The notes beneath the pieces were generated by a model. It had not been told where the DNA came from and ran no database searches. It saw only the letters and a program-made list of their open reading frames with translations. A DNA stretch of 64,000 nt from Anaspis maculata (Eukaryota; Arthropoda; Insecta; Coleoptera; Scraptiidae), in contig OX421965.1 in assembly GCA_949128115.1 (NCBI GenBank), forward strand, positions 51,761,257 through 51,825,256, given 5' to 3'. Below are positions 11,110 through 23,672 of this stretch, piece after piece (position 1 is the stretch's first letter; each line of letters starts with the position of its first letter). Position numbers and translations under genes: made by a program.

Positions 11110-12240
11110 CCTAATAAAAAGGAAACGTATGACTTTATGAAAAACCCTAACAGCATCAGTCGCCATGTCGATATCATTCTTTAGTGTTAAAAAAAAATAG
11201 TCTTTGGCCAGTGCAAAAAATTTATTCCAACTTTTTCCACCTGCAAGAACATGAAAAGTTGGCGCGTTTGATGTTTCACGTATTTTCACACCAGTCCATT
11301 CTATTAATGAAGTGGAAATTGCGATAGTCTCATTCTTATGCATATGAAAATGTCAGATAAAAAGTGAGAATTTTCATTCAAGTTCAACAGCGGTTTTTCC
11401 AATTTTTCCAATCGATATTACCTACTGGTGAGATTCTAGAGAAAAATAGGTGGGACTGTCCTCTAAGAATATTTAGAGATTTTAAATGCGGAACCGCAAG
11501 TAAAAATCCTGTAGAATTTTTTTCATCACGAGCGGTAAGAAGCTTTTCAGTTTCCCGTTATACTTGTTCCAGGCAAAACAAGTAGGTAGAGGCAAAAAAA
11601 ATCCGCGCAACTGTTCTCACGGAAAGCAATGTTCAGATTATGTTGGGCCGGCATCTTGTTTTTTCACTTTACTGGAGTAAACCTTTTTATGAAGTCATGG
11701 TCCTTGATAGTGAGGGTATGTAACCATGCGCCTTGAGCAAAGTACTTTTTGCAATTCCTATTAAGTACTCGCTCTCGCACGGTGCTAAGTGCTACATGTA
11801 CTTTACCGCGCTTAATAAAAATTCGTCTACGTGATTTTTCCGTTTTTTCCGTTTGTTTCCGCATGTTTGTTTTCGAAATATTGTTAGAGGGCAGTCCAAC
11901 TTCTTCTCTCCTTGTAATGTTATCAGTACCTATTATCGATTGGGAATAGTGTAAAACCCGCTGTTGAACTCAGCAATAAAAATTGCTCCCTTCTTCGCCT
12001 AGCATTCTCCTAAAAACAAGACTATCGCAATTTTGACTTCTTAAATTGAATGAACTAATGCGAAAATGTGGGAAATGATACCAAACGCACCAATTTTTCA
12101 TGTTATTTTGAATAAGAAAGAAAAACTCGCACCAGCCGAAGACGTAATTTTTTTTAACAGTAAAGAATGATAGCGACATGGTGACTGATGCTATTGTGGT
12201 TTATAATAGAGTCATACGTTTCCTCTTTATTAGGAGAGGA
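11110..12240. mobile_element. Foldback element of about 1.1 kb
   Basis: The left arm (about 11110-11640) matches the reverse complement of about 11700-12240. Shared blocks include AGTCATACGTTTCC with TTTATTAGG, the TCAACAGCGG block and the AATCGATATTACCTAC block. The turn is near 11650-11690. A 130-codon minus-strand frame overlapping the left arm and extending to 10951 is duplicated in broken form in the right arm, so I do not call it a gene. A short hairpin (GCCCCCTTTGGGGACTTGGGGGC) borders the right end at 12241. Confidence 0.6.
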
Positions 12241-12263
12241 GCCCCCTTTGGGGACTTGGGGGC

Positions 12264-13394
12264 TTTGTTTATCATGGGCCATGGCGCCATTGACATTTCG
12301 CATTCTGCCAGTTATTTGGTCATTTCTGGAGCATCTGTAGTTTACAATTAAAATGCCTACGTGAAACTGCAGTAATGGAAATCTCGGAAGTAATTAGTAA
12401 TTCATTCACAAGCGTAACAATTAATTTAATCGTCTCTGAACGATCCCATTCCAATAACACTTTTCCAACTGACTTGTCAGGATATTACGTTATAATCCTT
12501 TTGTATAAAAACACGCAAAACAATATAAAAGCCTCCGGTTGAGCATCCATAAGTCGACTCTGCTTCCCGAGAATGAAAACGAACGTGCAATTATATATTT
12601 TTAATTAACTATTCAAACACTTTCTCGGGTTAAACGATTTATATTTTTTTCAAACAATGCTTCCCAAAGTTCCCATGATACAAATTCGCACAATTATTAC
12701 ACAGAAGGCGTAACTTTCGATGTGCATTATCATTATTATACTTTCATCGAACTGATGCGGATGGCCTTTGATGGCGATCGTGATATGGCATATGTCTGCC
12801 TCAAGTAAACAGTATAATATCACATTTCGTGGTTATGGTTAGTCGTAGTAAGTTCACATAAAAATTCCAGCTTTCTATGAAAAATAGATATAATTGATTC
12901 ACCATCAGTGGTAGGCACAATTTGTAAGTTGCGAAACTCAATGGATCCAACGACCTGTGCAGGATCAATATCAATGTCATGTGGAGGAAAGCAATGTCAA
13001 CATCTGAAGAAAGCAAATAACAATGGATGTAAATTTGCCGAAAGGTCAATTTGCTCGCGCGTTATTTAAAAATGGTAATATTTGCATAGAAAGTCATTTT
13101 ATAGCTTTGCGTTATAATGTCTGATGCGTTTCGAAGTTCATTAACTTGGGTAGATGAACTTTGAGGAAAAGCCCAAATTTCCACTTGAGAAATACTCACC
13201 TGCCTGCTCATAACTTTCAAATAAATATGTAAATACACTGAAATTGACCTGCTAATTTCACACACCACCAAAATTGTGACATAATTTTAAGTGATTTTTT
13301 CCGGACCGTTCTTTCGTCCGACTCAAGAAAACTGAAGGATATTAGTTCCCTTTGCTGACATTTTGGTGGCTGGCAATTGGCTGGTATGATCTTT
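12264..13394. other. Unassigned sequence
   Basis: No gene, foldback or recognised element is visible. Short minus-strand frames (12801-13271) have no recognisable content. Confidence 0.35.
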
Positions 13395-13530
13395 TAGACA
13401 CACTCCGAGGTTTCGAGAAGTACTTCATTAGCCACATAATAAGATGAATTTATTTAAGAAATTCCCAAAGGCAACACCAAATATGCATGACCCGAGGCAT
13501 GACCCTACCAGGATTCGAGTCCAGGGCGGG
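13395..13530 (-). mobile_element. tRNA-derived SINE relic, family 2
   Basis: The minus strand carries a B-box-like GGACTCGAATCC followed by TGGTAGGGTCATGCC and a tail that matches the relic at 48710-48870 (GCATGNNTTTGGTG, then CTTCTCGAA). The A box is poor. I read it as a decayed tRNA-derived SINE. Confidence 0.45.
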
Positions 13531-15222
13531 GCTGCGTTTTCAAAAATTCGTAACTATTGAACCGAGGGCCGTATCGAAGTGGAGTTCCTGTCAAAAGAAA
13601 GTTAAAATTCAGTATCATTGAAACGATTACGAAAACTACTACTTATATCAACAAGTCACCGCCCCGGTAGGAATGTAAATCGCACCTTAGAAAATGCACT
13701 ATGCATTATCACGCCCGGCGCCCGTGAGTAGTATTTTGCCACTTGTTTTCCTATAATAAACGTATTTAAGGCAATTCAGTTACCCTTATGGTCAATGTTA
13801 CTCTGATAGCTGAGTCCAGCACACGGTGTTATGCAAAATGGGATAAATGGGAAATAATTGTTATAATTAGCGTATTATTTAGGGTTCAGTATCTGTTTGG
13901 AGGCGCAAAATTAGGACGGCGTAGCTAAATACTGCGGTTTGACCGATTGTTAGAGCTTGGTATATACGCCGTTACCATGGAGAGACCCTCACTACGGCGG
14001 TCTGAGCTCCTCTTTCTTTATTTTTATATTATTATGCTGTGCAATAAGGCATAGACAAGCCAATAAGGGCAGAGGATAGGATCCGTAGGAACATGATATC
14101 GAGCCGTAAAGACAGTTGTTGGCAACTAGGTTGACAATAGGCAAAAGGTGCCTACCTACCTTGGTTATGATGACTTATCAGTTATCACACGCTTTTACGT
14201 GGATTTGGAAGAGCTGGTGTTTAGTTGAAGGAAAAATTATTGTCATGCTCTGCATTTCTTTACCCCGATTGCAAGAGAAATAAATTGGAGAATCATCTGC
14301 ATTCATTACGTATATACTATAATACTATAAATAAGGTGTAGTATAAGGTAGGTAGGTACTTTTATTGATTGACTCACTCTTTTATCGCTTCATCTATTGC
14401 ATTTTGCTTACTTCAATCAAAATACATGGAGATATCAAGTAGGTAGGGGAGAAATTTAATTAATAATTTAACTTGATTCATGCAAGCTAGGCAGGTATAA
14501 TACCTACCTACACACAAAGCACGTAAAATACGCAACCTACCAACTGTGGACACGCAATTTTGATTCATTTCACCATTAAAATTTTCCTTGACAAAAACGT
14601 CGTTAGGTAGAGGTGGACATAAAGGAACAAAATGTAATAATCATGTACTTAATAGACAAACATCGAAAAAAAAGTTTCAATTCTTATTTTGACGATTAGA
14701 AACCTAATTTTACTATTTTCGAATTCTCAAGAGTTAACGATCGTATTTTTCCTAAAGCGGAGCGCCGCTGATAGATTTTACTTTTTTTACATATTCAAAG
14801 ACAGGAGAGAAATCTACATTCTCTTGTCAGCGTCCATCGAGGCGTCCATAAATGTTACATCCAGTCCGTCGGGAATCTATCTATGCAATAATTTTCCAGC
14901 CTAAGTGCACCAGAAATTGGAATGAGCAGCAAGTGTGCTTTACAAGCTTATATCATAACGGAAATTGTGATGAATAATAAATCAATGATTTTTCATCAAA
15001 CTAATCATATGGAAGTGGTATGGTATAGCTCGCTTGCCAGATGCCGGTGTAATTTGGAAATTGTTTTATGTAATAATAAGCTGATTTTTAGCACTGATTT
15101 AGTTGATGAGTTTTTTAACGGATGACTAGACGTTGCTAAAGCTCGAGAATTGCAGAGGTAAGGTATGCGGTATCGTTCATCAGTAAATTTTGTTCAGTTG
15201 AGCAACATTTCCAGAAGGAAAA
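13531..15222. other. Unassigned sequence
   Basis: Contains scattered GTAGGTA/TACCTAC clusters (14340-14530) but no gene or element I can support. Confidence 0.35.
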
Positions 15223-15621
15223 ATGACTTTCTATGCTCAGACCTATATTGATAAGAGTTCAGCAAAGCTTGAATGGAAACATTACGAATTGCAGCCCGAG
15301 CAACCACCAATTAAGATCTTATCCGGCCCATCCGAACTTTCCAAAATATATCGGGAATATTTCGGTATACATGCATACAATAATTCAATCACTTCGGACC
15401 CGATATTTAGAAAATTAATCCATTCGAGGTCACCATTGATCATCTCTTCAGCGTCTTGGTCAATACTACATTACTTTCTCGGGTGGGTAAGCCGATGTGT
15501 GAGCCACATTTTACGGTTTCGGTGTCAAGAACGCGCCGATAAGGTATACTTTTCTTCTCTTCTTCATATCTTCGAGTTTCCCGCAGAGTTCTCACTTAAC
15601 GATTTCTGCGAATCGCGTTAA
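15223..15621 (+). CDS. Unrecognised open frame, possible first coding exon
   Basis: ATG at 15223 follows an acceptor-like ACATTTCCAG ending at 15212, so the frame could be the first coding exon after a 5'UTR intron. It runs 132 codons to a stop. A donor-like GGGTGG|GTAAGC near 15485-15490 could end the exon earlier, after about 88 codons. The N-terminal part (MTFYAQTYIDKSSAKLEWKH) has mixed, protein-like composition without low-complexity runs. I do not recognise it, and no matching downstream exon was identified. The chance that this is random is substantial. Confidence 0.25.
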   Translation: MTFYAQTYIDKSSAKLEWKHYELQPEQPPIKILSGPSELSKIYREYFGIHAYNNSITSDPIFRKLIHSRSPLIISSASWSILHYFLGWVSRCVSHILRFRCQERADKVYFSSLLHIFEFPAEFSLNDFCESR

Positions 15622-16220
15622 TCTTTTCGTGCCGCGTTTTGTTTTATATCAGTCTGACTCTGACAACAATTTTTATAATGAAGTAACTAATGGTAATAAC
15701 CGCAACAGTGATGTAGTGGTACCTAGAGTGTGCTTGGGAACGCCGCAGTCATTCTGGTGCTACCCATGTCTGTGACCAAGTCATCTGCAACGGAAATGGT
15801 CTTTGCTGAATTTAGCAAGAAAAAGTCTGATCGAATCGCATAAACGGCTCTAATGTTTGCGATTTTAGAAGAGTCGCAATCATCATGACTACTTGAGCAT
15901 AAAGTCTACACAGGCAAAAACTGGTCGTTGAGTTTCAATTTCCGAGTAATATGAATAACGAAAAATTCTTGTGTGAGAACGCACAAACCAATTATAAACC
16001 TCAGACTCCGTATTATTGATAAGTAATTATTAGTTTCCCATTTATTAATCGCTCGACCGTGAACAGTTCACGGATATTATTATGATTATGGAACTTACCG
16101 AATGGACCTCCTGGTAGAGATCGAAGCAGATGCAAAAAGTAAGTAGATACCGAATTTGCTTGACTACCGCTAAACGTTAATTCATATACCTCATTATTAT
16201 ATCCTCGATTATACCTAATG
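15622..16220. other. Unassigned sequence
   Basis: Nothing recognisable. Confidence 0.35.
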
Positions 16221-16224
16221 ATAC

Positions 16225-16742
16225 TGTTACAAACGGCGATTCTGGAGAACCCGCGATCTTTCTAGACTCTTCCCATTAGGTCGCAGTGTACAACTGCGGA
16301 ACTATGGTGCATTCCAGAACACGCGTGTAAGCTTTTGCCCCTGTAAATGAATGGAGACTTCAACGGTGGGTCAAAACACATCTGACCATTTTGGCGGAGG
16401 AGCCGACATTCCACAAGACACGGGAAGCACGCGAAAGTATTGTGATTATTAGAAGTCGTCTAGAAACCGTATGCCGGGTCACTGTGGAATTTGCTGGAGG
16501 ACGATGGAAAGTTTGAGAACACTAATCGAAGGCGTTTTGAAGAATGACCCACAAGTCTGATCGTCGCCTTACGAGTAGTATTGAATTGGAAGCGATCGAG
16601 TGTAATGGAAGCGAAGTAGTCTCAGCGATATTCCGAAGTGAATATTTCTTGGTGTGTATCTATTGTAGTACGTAGAATTAAACTGTGTGTTTTAAAACGA
16701 TCGTCTCAATTATAATCGAACCCGTACGCGAAATACGTAACA
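16225..16742 (+). mobile_element. Solo LTR, 518 bp
   Basis: Begins TGTTACAAACGGCGATTCTG and ends CGAAATACGTAACA, with TG...CA termini. The flanks are ATAC (16221-16224) and ATAT (16743-16746), a near-identical 4-bp duplication. The GTGTGTTTTAAAACGATCGT block near the 3' end is shared by all copies. No internal coding region adjoins it. Confidence 0.8.
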
Positions 16743-16904
16743 ATATTATATGGACTATTATGGTTATTCCTGAAACATCGTCCCATACCACAATTGTCTA
16801 AGGACAAAGGTAGATTATTTCAATCAGGAATTTCTTCTGGAAAAATACCACAGGAAATGAGTCAAATCTTAAGACCTTTGACGGGGTGAACTCGATTCTT
16901 CCGA

Positions 16905-17115
16905 TGTCATTTCCAGTGGCGTAGCCAACGGGGATGGGGATGTCCCTGGCACATCTCACCACTTCTCCGGCTTCTGGCAAATTTCTCATTGACCGCTGCT
17001 ACTAAATTCGCGACGGTTCTCGAAAAGTCCAACACCTTCTCGTGTATACTAGAACGGCACCTCCGCCAATTGGGCAGATGTGTTCTGCTCACATGTTTGG
17101 ATCTCCAATTTGTTC
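16905..17115 (-). mobile_element. LTR fragment, reverse orientation
   Basis: The minus strand contains CACATCTGCCCAATTGGCGG, AGGTGCCGTTCTAG and CACGAGAAGGTGTTGGACTT, blocks of the same LTR family and closest to the fragment at 55870-56123. Both termini are missing. Confidence 0.5.
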
Positions 17116-18282
17116 GAACGGTCTAGAACCTACGCGTATGGTGTAATGACCAGACCAGTCTTCCCACTGCGATGATCATTCCCTGGAATTATCTATTAGG
17201 TACCTATACCTACGTTGGTACCTATATTTTATTCGAATTTCTTATCTCAACGCAGCAAAAAAGCGGTACCTCGATGAACGAATTATCGTCCGTCAGTTCA
17301 ATTACACGTGCATTTGAAAATCTCTCTTCGCTGATCCAGTTAGGTTGCCGAGAAAAAATTATATCGTTGTTATTTTTCCACACCCACTTGGGGGATTATC
17401 CGACACTAAATGGAATATTTTCGACTCCTCGTCAGTGTTGGACAAGATCTCGGATCACTCCTTGTAGGATTAAACGCAGCAAGAACGTAATTATTTGGAA
17501 CTCATTTCATTAGAGGTACGGGTACGGTATATGGCATTTCCGATTCTCTTCCTCGACGTCATAGATTATTCTTCCAGGCCAGGGTTTTCCGTACTTTACG
17601 TAAGTACATGTGCTGTAGTTGAACCGGAAGAACAGAATCTTTTCCTTTCGCGGAATATATCGACAACGTCGACAAAGTTCGCAATTTGTCTGGACCCTTT
17701 TTTTGCATACAGAGAAAGAAAAGGTAAGCATCGATCGATTTACATAGTTTAGTCTAAAATATATTCTTCTAGGGTTTTTTCTTTGGTTTTCCTTTCGAGA
17801 ATTTTCTTCCAATAGTGAAAATCTCGCTTCTTAAGTCTTGTTTTCGACTACATATTTACATTGGCGGATTGATGCTTGCTCTACACTGCCAGATTACAAG
17901 GAATTTTCCATATTCAACACCACCGTGAGGACGAACAACTGAGTGTATTTTCTTCTAACTCACTCACTACTCACGTGAACTTGTCGCCGAGAGTTGCTGA
18001 CAGCATCAGAAACTTGCAGCAAGAGCAAGGTCGTATGCGTTTGTTTAGCCCTGTATAAGTAGGTAAGTACCTCGCTAATTTTATTTCGCCCCATCTGAGA
18101 ACGCCATTTCCCCTGAATTTATCACTATAAGTTCTGTAGTGGTATCACAAAGCGCTTTGTACCATACCCCGACTATTTCCCAGTACCTTGGTTCACATTT
18201 AGCAACTTTAAGGGACAACAGGTCGATTTTATATTCAAAGGGGGACCTATGATTATAGCATGAATTCAATGTCCCTGCTTAA
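17116..18282. other. Unassigned sequence
   Basis: Several overlapping open frames on both strands (17172-17812, 17876-18058) have no recognisable domain, no clear splice partners and no agreement about strand. I see no supported gene. Confidence 0.35.
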
Positions 18283-18708
18283 CCCTCTGAGGCAGGGTGG
18301 CCACTCTTTAAAAAAATTTGAACAGGAAGGAAGGACTAGGGGTCGAGTGTGCACCATTTTTATCTTTATTCAACTGCAGAAAAAATAAAATCGAACCACC
18401 CGTTTTCAAGACCTCCTGAGGCCGGCTGGTCATTTTAATAGGAATATGTGTCGAGTAACACATTATTTTCAAGATCTTCCAACTCTCTTTATGTTGTTGC
18501 ATAAAGGAACAGAATCAAACCACCTATTTCTAAGTAATGCTTTTTTTGAAGTTCAGAGCTCTTCAACTTACAGGGTGATTTTTTTGAAGGCTCACCTCCA
18601 ATTTTTGGCTACACAATTTTTTTTCAAGAAAAGCTGACACAGATCGATTTTATTCTCTAGGGGGCATATAACTAGCAAACTAGCGTATTTTCAATTTTTT
18701 CGTTCTAG
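18283..18708. repeat. Partial relative of the adjacent foldback
   Basis: Starts GCAGGGTGGCCACTCTTTAA, resembling the end of the neighbouring element (CAGGGTGACTATCTTTCC), and repeats its motif order (GGAATATGTGTCGAG compared with GGAATAGGAGTCGAG). It is probably a truncated second copy. Confidence 0.45.
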
Positions 18709-19515
18709 CAGGGTGACTATCTTTCCAAGAATTTCAAATGGGAATAGGAGTCGAGTTGTGCATCATTTTGAAGGTCTGTTAATTTCCTTCGCAATAGTTC
18801 TAAAATATTTGAAATCCAACAACCCATTCCAAAGCTATGAATTTTCCGAAATCGGATGTTTTTTCCCTGTCATCAACACTGTATCCGAAAAACCAGTTGA
18901 TTTCTTCAGCAAACATCAGTTGATTGAAAAAAAACACAAACACCAGATTCAAGTTATCATTTTTCACTCCATGGCTGGAACTAAGTTAGGGTAGGGGGTA
19001 GAAAAGGTCTGGGGCTAATTTTCAACCTCTTATTCACAGGTGGTTGTATGGTAGAGCAGCATTATGCTGAATACCGCCACCTCCTGAATAAAACCATTTT
19101 TATTAGTATTATTATTATTATTCTAAATTTCGGAAGCGGTTCTAAGGTCTTTAAAAGACTGGTATTACTTGTTTCACCTCCTGTTGTAATTGAAAATTTT
19201 TGAAAGGTATTTTAATCCCCCACCCTGGCCTAGTTTAGTAACAACCATAAGGTGAAAAATGATTGCTCAAATTTGATGTTCGTGTTTTCTCCAAATCTAA
19301 GACGTTTACTGAAGGGATCAGCTGATTTTTCAGACACAATGTTGACAAAAAAATGGAAAAAACTCCGATGTTGAAAAATTCGTAACTTCAGAATCGGTTG
19401 ATGGATTTCAATCTTTTTCAACTGTTGTAAGGACAATGATTGAAAAGACATTCAAAATGAATGTCTCGACTCGACCCTATTCCCAATAGAAATTTTTGAA
19501 AGAGTAGTCACCCTG
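18709..19515. mobile_element. Foldback element with a SINE relic in its loop
   Basis: Ends CAGGGTGACTA and TAGTCACCCTG. The left arm (18709-18995) matches the reverse complement of 19205-19515 through TGGGAATAGGAGTCGAG, TTGAAATCCAACAACC and TGATGTTTGCTGAAGAAAT-like blocks. The loop holds a SINE tail at about 19030-19115. Arms are diverged, suggesting an old insertion. Confidence 0.65.
19030..19115 (+). mobile_element. SINE tail relic, family 1
   Basis: TATGGTAGAGCAGC, TGCTGAA and CGCCACCTCCTGAATAAAA followed by an ATT-rich tail match the 3' part of the SINE at 27956-28140 read on its minus strand. The tRNA-like head is missing. Confidence 0.45.
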
Positions 19516-19524
19516 CCTTGGGGG

Positions 19525-21234
19525 GATGGAACGGAAAGATTGAAAATAGGCTAATTAAATATGTATGTATATGTACCTACCCCTCGAAAACAAAACCGTT
19601 CTGTGTCACCTTTTTTCCAGAAAAAAAACTGTGCAGTGAGAAATTGGGTGTGAGTCCTTTTCAAAAAATCACTCTGGTTTATTTTTGAATAAAAAAAAAC
19701 GGAACTTGAAAACGGGTAATTCGATTTCGTTTCTTTTTTTCCACCAGAATAGAAAGTTGGAAGGCATTCTATAGTAGTCTAGGGGATGAAGCAGGAAAAA
19801 TTGAGTTTATGCTAATATCTTTTGGAAGAAGTTACAGGCGAAATTTGGGGTGGAGAGCTTTCCCACTGACCCCTTTTTTTCAGAAGAAATTTTTGACATA
19901 GGTGTATGTACCTACCTACTTATTTTCTTTTGTTTCTAGTATTTTCTGCAATAACTTCGTGGAAAATGTGATCATCGAACGTTGACTTGGGAAAAGAGGC
20001 GAGAGTTCAAGAGTCAAACGGCGAAGAAAACCCATTAGCTGAAAGAATAATAATTGTTAATGATCGGCACCATAAATGTTGGAAGTAAAACGTTATGGCA
20101 TCGATTTCGGCGATTTCTCCTGGCGATGATTTAGGTGCATGTTCAACTTGACTTCCAGCGCAGGCATCAGACACATCCCATTATAATTGCAAATATTACG
20201 AGAGGAGGCAGCAAGTATTTATTAATATATTACATGCGTACATCTGCATAATTAAATGAAATCCGTAAAGCACATAACGTGTGTGATGGCAGTGATTATG
20301 TTGTTGTCGATGTGTTACGTCTGATAAGAACGAAGCGCGATGCAGCGGAGCATTTTTAAACAATGAACATCTCGACATTGATGACGATCTGAAGAAGATG
20401 AAATCTTCGCAGCCGCAATAGCTTTCCCGTCGATCGAAATAAATTAATATGTTCCTTATAATAGCATATGAGAGAAGCACTGTCGGTACTCCCTTGAGTT
20501 GATTTTTTCTCGTTTTTTTTTCAAGTGCGTCTCTCGACTACTCTTATTAATAAAAACAGGTTTCGTGTCTGAGAAAACTATTCGTTTTATTTATAGTGAG
20601 CACCGAGATGCAGTAAAGAATCGCCATGATAGATCCTTTTTTTAATAGGATTACTTTCTTCATGCACACGGCGCAGCGCAATGTATATCCTTCGAATGTA
20701 GGTTTGCAGGTGTTAATTTTCTACTATGTGTCGTTAATTAACAAGCTGGCAAAGTTTTAATGGTTTACCTCGTCAATGTGATGGATAGTTGCATACAAAC
20801 CAATCACACACTTCACACTTCAGAAAAACCTCAAAAGTTGTCTGTCCTATGACTCCTCTCGCTAAACGACTAGAAAACTTTCAGTCCCTCGTACAAACTC
20901 ACTTTGTCGTTTTTTCTGTTTTTTTTTTAGTATTATTATTTATTTTACTATGTGTATTGTAGCTCAAATTCAACCCCTAAAATTATGTTTACCAACCTTA
21001 ATCCGTTGATGTAGTTTTCAGTCTTTCTCCATACCTTCACTATGTAAACCGCAATGCATTCTTGCTTGCTATCGTTGCTTCATCTGAGCAACAATAGTGA
21101 AATTTTATTTTTGAATGGCAACGTAGAATACTTCACAAAACTCTTCATAGAGGATTTTTCTGAATTCAGTAATGGTGTAGTATGTTGACTGGCTGAAAAT
21201 TAGAAGGGCCAGAGAATTGTTAGCTAATTTTAAG
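19525..21234. other. Unassigned sequence
   Basis: No gene or repeat that I can support. A 94-codon minus-strand frame at 20196-20480 lacks recognisable content. Confidence 0.35.
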
Positions 21235-21238
21235 ATAT

Positions 21239-21763
21239 TGCTACGAGCGGCGATCCCGTCCATATTGGTAAACACTCGACCTTTCTGGATCCTTCCATCC
21301 ATTAGATCGCAGTGTAGAAGTCTGGAGCGATCTGGTGCATTCCAGAGCGTTCGTGTATGTGAAACTCAATGGAGACTCGAATGCCTGATCAGGGCACATC
21401 TGTTCATTTTGGCGGAGGCGCCGTCCAGAACCCGGCAGAATTATACGGGTAATGTGTACGATTATTCAGGAATGGTCTAGAAACCGCATATGCCGGGCCT
21501 CTATGGAGTTTGCTGGAAGTGGACAGAAAGTTCGGGAACATTATTCGGAGGCCTTATATAAGGCATCAGCCGGCAGCTCGGGGCAGTATTGAATTGGATT
21601 GCGAAGTGGTAACGCTAGCGAAACAAGCGAAGTACCTGCGATATAATTCCAAGTAGATTATTGTTGGCGTTATTTATTGTAGTAGTACGCAGCAATAAAC
21701 GGTGTGTGTTTTAAATCGATCGTCTCAATTATATTCGAACCCGTACCGTGAAATATCGTAACA
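21239..21763 (+). mobile_element. Solo LTR, 525 bp, with ATAT target duplication
   Basis: Starts TGCTACGAGCGGCGAT and ends GTGAAATATCGTAACA. ATAT flanks both ends (21235-21238 and 21764-21767). A TATATAAG promoter-like box lies at 21555-21562 and an AATAAA at 21694-21699, the order expected of U3-R in an LTR. There is no internal region, so it arose by recombination between two LTRs. Confidence 0.85.
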
Positions 21764-21869
21764 ATATTGTTTTTCTTACTCAGTTAAAGTTGAAGTGTGC
21801 CTTATTATTGAAAAATGATTTAGTGGAGCGAAATCGGCCTGAAAAGTCGTAGTTTTTTTTTTGAAGGTA

Positions 21870-22000
21870 CCGGGTGTTTATAAACGTCTGTGATCGCGGC
21901 AGGCTTTGGTCAGGCCAAAAGTCGCAGTGAAAGGCACGATTTGAAAGAGTGATAGGAGATTCCAAAGGCGATATGATAACAAACGTTTATAAACACCCGG
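21870..22000. mobile_element. 131-bp MITE, TA target site
   Basis: Ends CCGGGTGTTTATAAACG and CGTTTATAAACACCCGG, with TA on both sides (21868-21869 and 22001-22002). Copy 1 of the host foldback has a single TA at this point (near 2837), which is the empty site. The size and TA duplication suggest a Tc1/mariner-dependent MITE. A relative at 32694-33127 has the same length once its own nested insertion is removed. Confidence 0.85.
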
Positions 22001-22020
22001 TATAACAGCACCAAACCTTA

Positions 22021-23672
22021 TAGTACAGGAAAAATAGTGAAAAAATCAGCAAAACCTCGGAATAAATATGGACGTCATGAAAATTTGATATTCTGTCCAG
22101 AATTGAGTGCTCTACAGCATATCCAAAATCGCCAAAAATCGGACCCGGGGGTTTTGAGTTATTGGAGGGGGGGGTAACAAATTGCTGGTAAAAATGGAGG
22201 GGATGGAACCCGTCAACCCATTGGATGCGAATATATTAGAGTTCGACGTATCATATCCCATTGATACCATTTTGGCACAAAAAGTGTCCATCATTGTTGA
22301 GGGGGAGTAGTGGGGGGGCGAAGCTCTGCTAGGTGGTCCATTTTGTTTTTCTGGACATGTAGAACCGATCACGACAAGTTTGGTATCTTTTCCGACTAAA
22401 TTCAATCTCCTAAACTCGTATCTGATGTGTGAATTCGGATGAAAACAAGTTTGAACAAGTTAACTTGAGAAAACTTCGTTTTTCTTTGACAATTTTGACG
22501 ATTTTTTTTTTCACTGTTGGAGGTGTTTATTTTCAGAAAATTCCCAGGCACCCTTAAATTGAAGTGTATTCTCCACAAAAATCATCCACTCGATGTATAA
22601 TTTTGTTACTCAAGTCTAAAAAATCGATTTGAACTTGAGCCGGCGCGGCGCGTCGTCTACTACTGACCAGAACACTACAGCATGCACCTTTAAATGGAAA
22701 CACCTCAAACTATTGGAGAAATAACAACTCATCTTCGAAAATTGGAGCATTTGTGTAAAACTGAATTCCCTATACCATGAACAAAATCGCCATGAATCGC
22801 AATGCAGGATTTTGAGTTTTTCGAGGAGGAGAATAACACTTTGACAGGATTCATACTCTATGAACTGTTACCTCTCCCCTAAAATAACTCAAAACCCTGC
22901 AGTGCGATTCATGGCGATTTTGTTTATGTTATAGGGAATTCAATTCTCCACGGATCCTCCAATTTGCAAAGATGAGTTGTTATTTCTTCAATAGTTTAAG
23001 GTGTTTTCATTTAAGGTTGCATGCTGTAGTGTTCTGGTCAGTAGTAGACGACGTGCCGCGCCGGCTCAAGTTCAAATCGATTTTTCAAACTCGTTAAACA
23101 AAATTTTACATCGAGTGGATGATTTTTGTGGAGAATACACTTCAATTCAATGGTCCCTGAAAATTTTTCGAAAATGAACACCTCCAACAGTAAACAAAAA
23201 ATTCGTGAAAATTGTCAAAGAAAAAACAAGTTTTCTCAAGTTAACTTGTTCAAACTTGTTTTCATCAGAATTTACGCATCGGATACGAGTTCAGGAGATT
23301 GAATTTAGTCGGAAAAGATATCAAACTTGTCGTGATCGGTTCTACATAGCCAGAAAAACAAAATGGACCACCTAGCAGAGCTTCGCCCCCCCACTACTCC
23401 CCTTCAACAATGATGGACACTTTTTGTGCCAAAATGGTATCAATGGGATATGATACGTCGAACTATAATGTATTCGCATCCAATGGGTTGACGGGTTCTA
23501 TCCCCTCCATTTTTACCAGCAATTTTTTACCCCCCCTTCAATAACTCAAAACCCCCGGGTGCGATTTTTGGCGATTTTGGATATGTTGTAGAACACTCAA
23601 TTCCGAACAGAATATCAAATTTTCAGGACGTCCATATTTTTTCCGAGGTTGAAATCTATCTTTCTTGTACTA
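22021..23672. mobile_element. Foldback element with TTA duplication (Harbinger-like target)
   Basis: Starts TAGTACAGGAAAAATAG and ends CTATCTTTCTTGTACTA. TTA lies on both sides (22018-22020 and 23673-23675), and the uninterrupted host sequence near 2848-2858 has one TTA. The arms meet at about 22850, about an AACTGTTACCTC region flanked by the CTGCAGTGCGATTCATGG block. A 3-bp TTA target is typical of PIF/Harbinger elements, though foldbacks of this kind are less usual. Open frames in the arms (for example 22112-22405) are mirrored by the palindrome and are not genes. Confidence 0.75.

Noticed and set aside
10951..11343. 130-codon minus-strand frame
   Set aside because: It overlaps a foldback arm and reappears, broken by stops, in the opposite arm at about 12010-12230. 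No domain is recognisable.
17172..17812. Three overlapping frames of 85-113 codons
   Set aside because: They conflict in strand and frame and have no recognised content. Chance openness in this region is likely.
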